In this document: in pieces, positions 59,855 through 64,000 of the stretch | Position numbering within the stretch: the stretch's first letter is position 1 | Layout: every line of letters starts with the position of its first letter | NCBI GenBank assembly: GCA_965263065.1 | Contig: CBDHGH010000003.1 | Span: 1,674,001 to 1,738,000, forward strand | Source of the DNA: TK10-74A sp965263065 | GTDB taxonomy: Bacteria; Chloroflexota; Dehalococcoidia; Bin125 | Direction: 5' to 3' | DNA length: 64,000 bases | Made by a program: the position numbers and the translations under genes | The notes under the pieces: generated by a model | The model's input: the letters and a program-made list of their open reading frames with translations, nothing else | Database searches by the model: none | What the model was told of the DNA's origin: nothing

Positions 59855-60184
59855 CTATCCCTCCAGTTCCGCGAGGCGCAGCAGCCGCGCCCGGCGATAG
59901 CCCACGCGCACGCGCCCCGTCGGGGCGGACACGCTCTCGACCGCGAACGGCCCCGCGTCGATGACCGTGCCGTCGGCCTGGCGGATGTCGCTGACGCGGT
60001 CGCGCCCGTCCAGCGCGGTCTCCCGCCCGACGAGCAGGCTCGGCGCCTCGGGCCGGCGCGCGCTGAACCGGCAGCGCACGTCGCCGGCGGCGACGGCGTA
60101 GCCCGTCGCCACGGGCTGCCCGTAGGCGTCGGTCCGCGTCCCGCTGGGGCGCGAGATCGTGCAGCGATGCGGCAGCGCGTGCAT
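59855..60184 (-). CDS. Head-tail joining (stopper) protein
   Basis: 109 residues. The layout HRCTISRPSGTRTDAYGQPV and VRCRFSARRPE matches the phage head-tail adaptor (H_T_join) family, small beta-barrels that close the head after packaging. Confidence 0.7.
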   Translation of the reverse strand: MHALPHRCTISRPSGTRTDAYGQPVATGYAVAAGDVRCRFSARRPEAPSLLVGRETALDGRDRVSDIRQADGTVIDAGPFAVESVSAPTGRVRVGYRRARLLRLAELEG

Positions 60185-60200
60185 GTCCGTCGCTTCTCCT

Positions 60201-60758
60201 CTATTCCAACGTCAGGAAGGGGCGCGCCTCGGCCAGCAGCGCCTCGCGGTGCGATTCGTAGTCGAGGCTCTCGTAGCGGTAGTCCTCGCCCACCGACTCC
60301 GACGCGCGCCCGCTCTGCGCCAGGTCCAGGCGCACCAGCTCCAGCAGCACCCGCCGGCGCTGCGCCTCGTCGTCGACGGGGTCGTAGCGGACCTCGACGA
60401 CGGCCGCGAAGCGCGGCCCGCGGTCGGCGCCCAGCGGCGCGCCGCCGAAGTCGGCGCCCGGCGTCAGCCGTTCGATGCGGCCCTCCTGCGGCCAGACGCG
60501 GTAGTCGGTGTCCTGGCGCAGGCCCGGCGTGCCCGGCTCGATGCGTGACCCCTCGCGCACCTGCGTCACCCGCTCGATGGGGCGGCGCAGGAACACCGAG
60601 GGCCAGCCGCCGGCCAGCGTCTCGACGATCGGGCCGTGGTGCGGGCCGGCGCGCTGCGTCAGCTCCGCGTCCAGGCGGTCGATCACGGTCTGCAAGCCGG
60701 CGTCGTCGAGGCCGGTCTCGACGTGCTGGCGGATGTCGGCGGCGGTCAGTAGGGACAT
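60201..60758 (-). CDS. Head-tail connector protein
   Basis: 185 residues. LLTAADIRQHVETGLDDAGL at the start is the typical connector helix, and EVRYDPVDDEAQRRRVLLEL a later helix. It lies between capsid and stopper, as in HK97 gp6-like connectors. Confidence 0.65.
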   Translation of the reverse strand: MSLLTAADIRQHVETGLDDAGLQTVIDRLDAELTQRAGPHHGPIVETLAGGWPSVFLRRPIERVTQVREGSRIEPGTPGLRQDTDYRVWPQEGRIERLTPGADFGGAPLGADRGPRFAAVVEVRYDPVDDEAQRRRVLLELVRLDLAQSGRASESVGEDYRYESLDYESHREALLAEARPFLTLE

Positions 60759-60787
60759 TGGCGAGGCTCCCGCCCGTTCCTATGGCG

Positions 60788-61201
60788 CTAGTTGTTGCTC
60801 TGGGGCCGACTGCCGGCGCCGGCGCGCACCATCACGGCGCCGTAGTCGACGTTGCCGGACGCGGTCGTCACCCGCAGGCGCACGTGCGTGAAGCCGCCGG
60901 TGATGTCGAGCGCCGAGGCGCGCACCGGGAGCGTCACGATCTCGTCGCCGGCGCCGTCCGCCTGCTTGCGCTGCGCGATCGCGCTGCCCGCCACGTCCTT
61001 CGAGCCCGTGCCGGCGGCGGTCTTGGCCTGCTGCAGCTTGGCGTCGAGCTTGGCGTTGTTCGCCATCGCGCCGATCATCAGGATGGCGGCCGCCTCGCCG
61101 AAGTCGGCCAGCGATACCCAGCCGCCGCTGACCGAGCCGGGCGTGTAGGCGTCCGGGTCGATCTGCCCGTCGTCGTACTGGAGCGATTCCTGGAGCGTCA
61201 T
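60788..61201 (-). CDS. Capsid-associated phage protein, possibly decoration
   Basis: 137 residues. ANNAKLDAKLQQAKTAAGTG, then IVTLPVRASALDITGGFTHV and LRVTTASGNVDYGAVMVRAG, indicate a beta-rich fold like proteins next to capsid genes in other prophages. Function not established. Confidence 0.5.
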   Translation of the reverse strand: MTLQESLQYDDGQIDPDAYTPGSVSGGWVSLADFGEAAAILMIGAMANNAKLDAKLQQAKTAAGTGSKDVAGSAIAQRKQADGAGDEIVTLPVRASALDITGGFTHVRLRVTTASGNVDYGAVMVRAGAGSRPQSNN

Positions 61202-61312
61202 TGGGGGTCCTTTCCCCGCCCCCGCCCGCGCGGGCGGGGGCCGTCGTGGCGCCGCGCGGTGGCGGCGCGGCTGTGCCGGTGTTGCAGTGCTGGTCTCGCT
61301 GGGGCGCCGTCG

Positions 61313-62602
61313 CTAGGCGCTGATCTGCTGCAGGCGGAAGGCGCGCGGCTGCGTCACCCGACCGCCGACCCGCTGCCGCCCGACGAAGCCGATCTGGTTC
61401 TTCTCGGCCAGCTGCTGGTCGCCGTCGATGCGCTGCACGGCGAAGCCCACCCGGTCGACCACGACGTAGCGGCTGAAGTCGCCGAACGCGATCGGCGTCG
61501 CCGCCGCCGCCACCGCCGGCATGAACTCCGAGCTCACCACCGCCCGTCCCAGCAGCGTCTCCGGCGTCGCCGCGAAGCCGCCCACCCAGAGGTACTGGTT
61601 GTTGCCGTCCTTGAGCTTGCGGATCGCGTCCTCGGTGGCGCTGTTGGTCACGAAGACGGCCGCGTCGCGGTACTGCGCCGGCAGCCCGTAGAACAGGTCG
61701 AGCAGCCCGTCGGCCGTCACCTTCGAGGCGTGCCCGCTCTTGACCGTCGGCACGCCCGCCGTGTTGAGCAGCCCCAGCGGCTTGCCGACGCCGTCGCCGC
61801 TCAGGAACGCCTCCTCGTCGGACAGCCGCACCTCGTCGCCGAACAGCCCGGCCAGGATGTCGGTGAAGGGGACGGCGCTGTCCTCGACGAGGTTGCGGCT
61901 GGCCTTGGTCGTCAGCATCGCCGTGTGCACGGGGATGCGGATCGCGCCGAAGGTCGGCTCCGACTCCGCCGCGCCCTCGGCCGGCTGCTCATCGACCCAG
62001 GTGCGGCGCACGGCGCTGGCGTGGATGTCGTTGCCGCCCTCGATCGTGGGCCACTCGACCGTGTCCCGCGACGTGGGGATCGCCGTCACGTGCTGGCGCA
62101 GGCCCGCCCGCGCGCCGGCCGCCCGCAGGATCTGCGCCTGCCAATCGACCGGCACCAGGTGGCCGCCCTCGCTGTCGGTGCCGGCCGTGAGCGCCTTCAC
62201 GTAGGCGCCGCCCAGGGCCAGCACGGCGCGCTCGCCGTGGTGCACGTAGGTCTCGAACGCCTTGCGGTACAGCGCCGGTCGCTGCCGCTCGCCGGTCTCG
62301 CCACTGCCGACGCCCATGCCGCTGCCAACCGCCGCGGCGTTCGGGTCGCGCAGTCGCTGCGTCGCGCCGCGCTCGCCGTCGTGCCAGGCCTGTTCCAACT
62401 CCGAGACCGCGGCGTGGCGCTCCCGCTCGGCCAGGGCCGACTCGTAGGCCTGCCATTCCTCCCGGCCGCGCGCGATCAGGTCGTCGACCCGGGCGCCGAC
62501 GTCGGCCGGCAGCTCCTCGCCGCCGTCGTGTTGTTCCAGCAGGGCGCGCGCTTCGGTCATCGTCTGGCGCGCGCGCTCGCGCAGGTCGTTACTGGTGGGC
62601 AT
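61313..62602 (-). CDS. Major capsid protein, HK97 fold
   Basis: 429 residues. The N-terminal 120 residues are helical (delta/scaffold-like), then the HK97 core starts at about GTDSEGGHLVPVDWQAQILR. SFLS-type markers are DEEAFLSGDGVGKPLGLL, FVTNSATEDAIRKLKDGNNQY and VSSEFMPAVAAAATPIAFGD. The length and the linked protease gene fit the capsid-plus-scaffold form. Confidence 0.92.
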   Translation of the reverse strand: MPTSNDLRERARQTMTEARALLEQHDGGEELPADVGARVDDLIARGREEWQAYESALAERERHAAVSELEQAWHDGERGATQRLRDPNAAAVGSGMGVGSGETGERQRPALYRKAFETYVHHGERAVLALGGAYVKALTAGTDSEGGHLVPVDWQAQILRAAGARAGLRQHVTAIPTSRDTVEWPTIEGGNDIHASAVRRTWVDEQPAEGAAESEPTFGAIRIPVHTAMLTTKASRNLVEDSAVPFTDILAGLFGDEVRLSDEEAFLSGDGVGKPLGLLNTAGVPTVKSGHASKVTADGLLDLFYGLPAQYRDAAVFVTNSATEDAIRKLKDGNNQYLWVGGFAATPETLLGRAVVSSEFMPAVAAAATPIAFGDFSRYVVVDRVGFAVQRIDGDQQLAEKNQIGFVGRQRVGGRVTQPRAFRLQQISA

Positions 62603-62653
62603 TGGGACTCCTTGACTGTGCTCTGCGATCGCTCGGTGGTTGGATGGGGTCGC

Positions 62654-63163
62654 TCAGGCGGGCGCCGGCGGCAGTGCGACATCGAGCCGCCGGCGCAGCG
62701 CGACGGCCGGCGCCCGCGGCCGCGCCGCCGGTCGCTCCAGCGGGCGCCCATCGAGCGCCGTCACACGCGCGTTCGGGTTGGCGGCCAGCGTCACCAGGCT
62801 GATCTCGACGAGGTCCAGCGTCTCGATGCGGCGCAGCGTGCGCCCGTCGCGATGCTCGAAGCGCACCCGCCGCGGCACGAAGCCGATGCTGCACTCGCGC
62901 AGCGACCCGCGCTCGATCAGCGCCAGCGCGTCGGCCGCCCGCCGCGTGGGCGCGAGCGCCGCCTCGAACCACAGCCCGCGCCCGTCCTCGCGGACCGCCA
63001 CGACGTGGCCCAGCGGCTCCGCCATCGCGTGCTGCCAGAGCAGCGGCAGGCGGTGCCCGCGGGCGCGCAGCGTGGCGCGGAAGGCGCCCGGGTCGAGGGC
63101 GTCGGCCTGCGCGTCGGGCGCGCCGAAGACGGCGGCGTAGCCGCTGATCCGGCGGCCGCTCAC
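62654..63163 (-). CDS. Prohead protease (HK97 family)
   Basis: 169 residues from GTG 63163. ISGYAAVFG begins the fold, LLWQHAMAEPLGHVV carries the catalytic His, RECSIGFVPR the Ser and DLVEISLVTLAANPNA the Glu. It matures the capsid. The gene overlaps the portal stop by 4 bases. Confidence 0.9.
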   Translation of the reverse strand: MSGRRISGYAAVFGAPDAQADALDPGAFRATLRARGHRLPLLWQHAMAEPLGHVVAVREDGRGLWFEAALAPTRRAADALALIERGSLRECSIGFVPRRVRFEHRDGRTLRRIETLDLVEISLVTLAANPNARVTALDGRPLERPAARPRAPAVALRRRLDVALPPAPA

Positions 63164-64000
63164 GACCCCGCCTCCAGCGCGGGCCGCGCGTCCAGCGTCG
63201 CGACCGCGCCGCCGTCGGGCCCCGCCCACGACGCCAGCCGCGCCCCGCCCGTCGCCGCCCCGCCCACGAAGCGGTCGCCGTCGTCGATCGGCTCCAGGCC
63301 CAGCCGGCGGCGTGCGTCGTTGACGGTCAGCGCCCCGGCCCGCAGGCCGGCCAGCGCCGACCGCTCGATGCTCTCGCGCGATTCGCGCAGCGCCGCCACC
63401 TGGCTGAAGTCGAAGGCCACGCGCAGCCCCTCGGGCCGCGGGCCGTACTCGGGCGTCAGCTCGGCGTTGAACTTCTCGGCCAAGCGGCGGTAGAGGGAGA
63501 GCATCGTGTTCTCCCAGAAGAAGCGCCGCGCCTCGGCCATGTTGCTGAACGTCGATCGATCGAGCCCCACCTTGACGCCCACCAGCACCGGCGGCACGCG
63601 GAAGGCGGCGCAGATGCGCGCCTCGGTCTGCGCGCGCAGCTCCGGGAAGGCCATCTCCTCCTGGGTCAGGCCGATGCGCTGGAATTCGGCGTCGGCGTCG
63701 AGCACGCCCACCTGGAAGCGGCCCAAGAGGCCGCGGAAGCGCTCCGACCAGCGCCGCCCGATGCGGCTCGCCTCGGGCTCGCCGCCGCGCAGCGCGCGCT
63801 TGAGCTTGATGATCCCGAAGGGCACGGCGGCGTTGCGAAAGAACGCTTCGACGAAGCGCGAGGCTTCGCTGTCGGTGTCGATCTGGCGCGCGGCGGCCCG
63901 CACCGGCGAGAGCCCCCAGAGGTCGTTGGCCGGGTCGGGCAGCCGCAGGTGGATCACGCTCTCGGCGGCCAGCCGCGTCTCGCGGTCGCCCACGCGGTGC
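63160..64000 (-). CDS. Phage portal protein (partial, runs off right edge)
   Basis: About 280 residues are visible to the edge. LPDPANDLWGLSPVRAAARQ, FFRNAAVPFGIIKLKR, EEMAFPELRAQTEARICAAFRVPPVLVG and RRFFWENTMLSLYRRLAEKFN match HK97-type portal C-terminal halves. The N-terminal part and the terminase are outside the window. Confidence 0.9.
   Translation of the reverse strand, partial: HRVGDRETRLAAESVIHLRLPDPANDLWGLSPVRAAARQIDTDSEASRFVEAFFRNAAVPFGIIKLKRALRGGEPEASRIGRRWSERFRGLLGRFQVGVLDADAEFQRIGLTQEEMAFPELRAQTEARICAAFRVPPVLVGVKVGLDRSTFSNMAEARRFFWENTMLSLYRRLAEKFNAELTPEYGPRPEGLRVAFDFSQVAALRESRESIERSALAGLRAGALTVNDARRRLGLEPIDDGDRFVGGAATGGARLASWAGPDGGAVATLDARPALEAGS

Larger units (their letters stand above)
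52732..64000 (-). mobile_element. HK97/siphovirus-type structural cassette (partial, possibly GTA-like)
   Basis: A contiguous leftward run of about 17 genes in canonical siphovirus order: portal, protease, capsid, connectors, tail terminator, major tail protein, tail chaperone with -1 frameshift, short helical protein, distal tail, further tail genes, two holin-like proteins and an amidase. GC matches the host. No integrase, repressor or replication gene is in the window, and the terminase would lie beyond 64000. The tape-measure slot encodes only 131 residues. Confidence 0.85.

Noticed and set aside
59843..63493. 1216-codon open frame on the + strand opposite the phage genes
   Set aside because: It runs antisense to portal, capsid and connector genes that have clear family motifs. 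Its translation is Arg/Ala/Val-rich low complexity, the expected shadow in very high-GC DNA.

Overview
The window is a high-GC bacterial chromosome segment, most likely from Chloroflexota. This is inference: there is a T-box leader in front of trpE, a RemA/DUF370 gene next to gmk, and an inositol-phospholipid-type gene set in a GC-saturated genome. An actinobacterial relative is not excluded.

Layout. (1) 1-3055 is an accessory block, less GC-saturated than the rest. An ImmA/IrrE-type metallopeptidase and an XRE repressor are transcribed leftwards. A compact bacterial ubiquitin-like operon runs rightwards: Ubl (multiubiquitin family), a cysteine-less E2-like protein, and an E1 carrying an N-terminal JAMM/JAB peptidase. 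(2) 3166-4104 holds two near-identical tRNA-Arg(TCT) genes flanking a VapBC-type toxin-antitoxin pair. Their 3' ends face the accessory block, as expected for island integration at a tRNA. (3) 4126-7258 holds a small membrane protein, a lytic transglycosylase and a PD40 protein. (4) 7375-23708 is an aromatic amino acid supercluster: tyrA, aroA, remA, gmk, then a T-box leader and trpE-G-D-C-F-B, a CPBP protease gene, trpA, aroH, a DAHP synthase, scpA, ribF and tyrS. (5) 23784-38438 is mainly housekeeping: a secreted protein, an EF-G paralogue, recJ, fabF, nnr, acpS, folD, prfB with its programmed frameshift, a membrane-linked peptidase and a dithiol oxidoreductase with a Gly/Pro tail. (6) 38530-45112 encodes a CDP-alcohol phosphatidyltransferase, a GT4 glycosyltransferase, a PHP phosphoesterase, two LPLAT acyltransferases and inositol-phosphate synthase. 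The first five resemble the actinobacterial PI/PIM operon. (7) 43305-48066 adds a PD-(D/E)XK nuclease gene and an McrBC-type restriction pair, followed by miscellaneous genes and a 310-bp tandem duplication (52146-52716). (8) 52732-64000 is a leftward HK97/siphovirus-type cassette from portal to amidase. Its tail chaperone has a -1 frameshift site, and only a 131-residue protein sits where the tape measure should be. This suggests a gene-transfer-agent-like or otherwise reduced element. It continues off the right edge.

Most convincing unusual items: the Ubl/E2/JAB-E1 operon lacking recognisable thioester cysteines and a Gly-Gly end, its position beside a duplicated tRNA, and the compact phage-like cassette.
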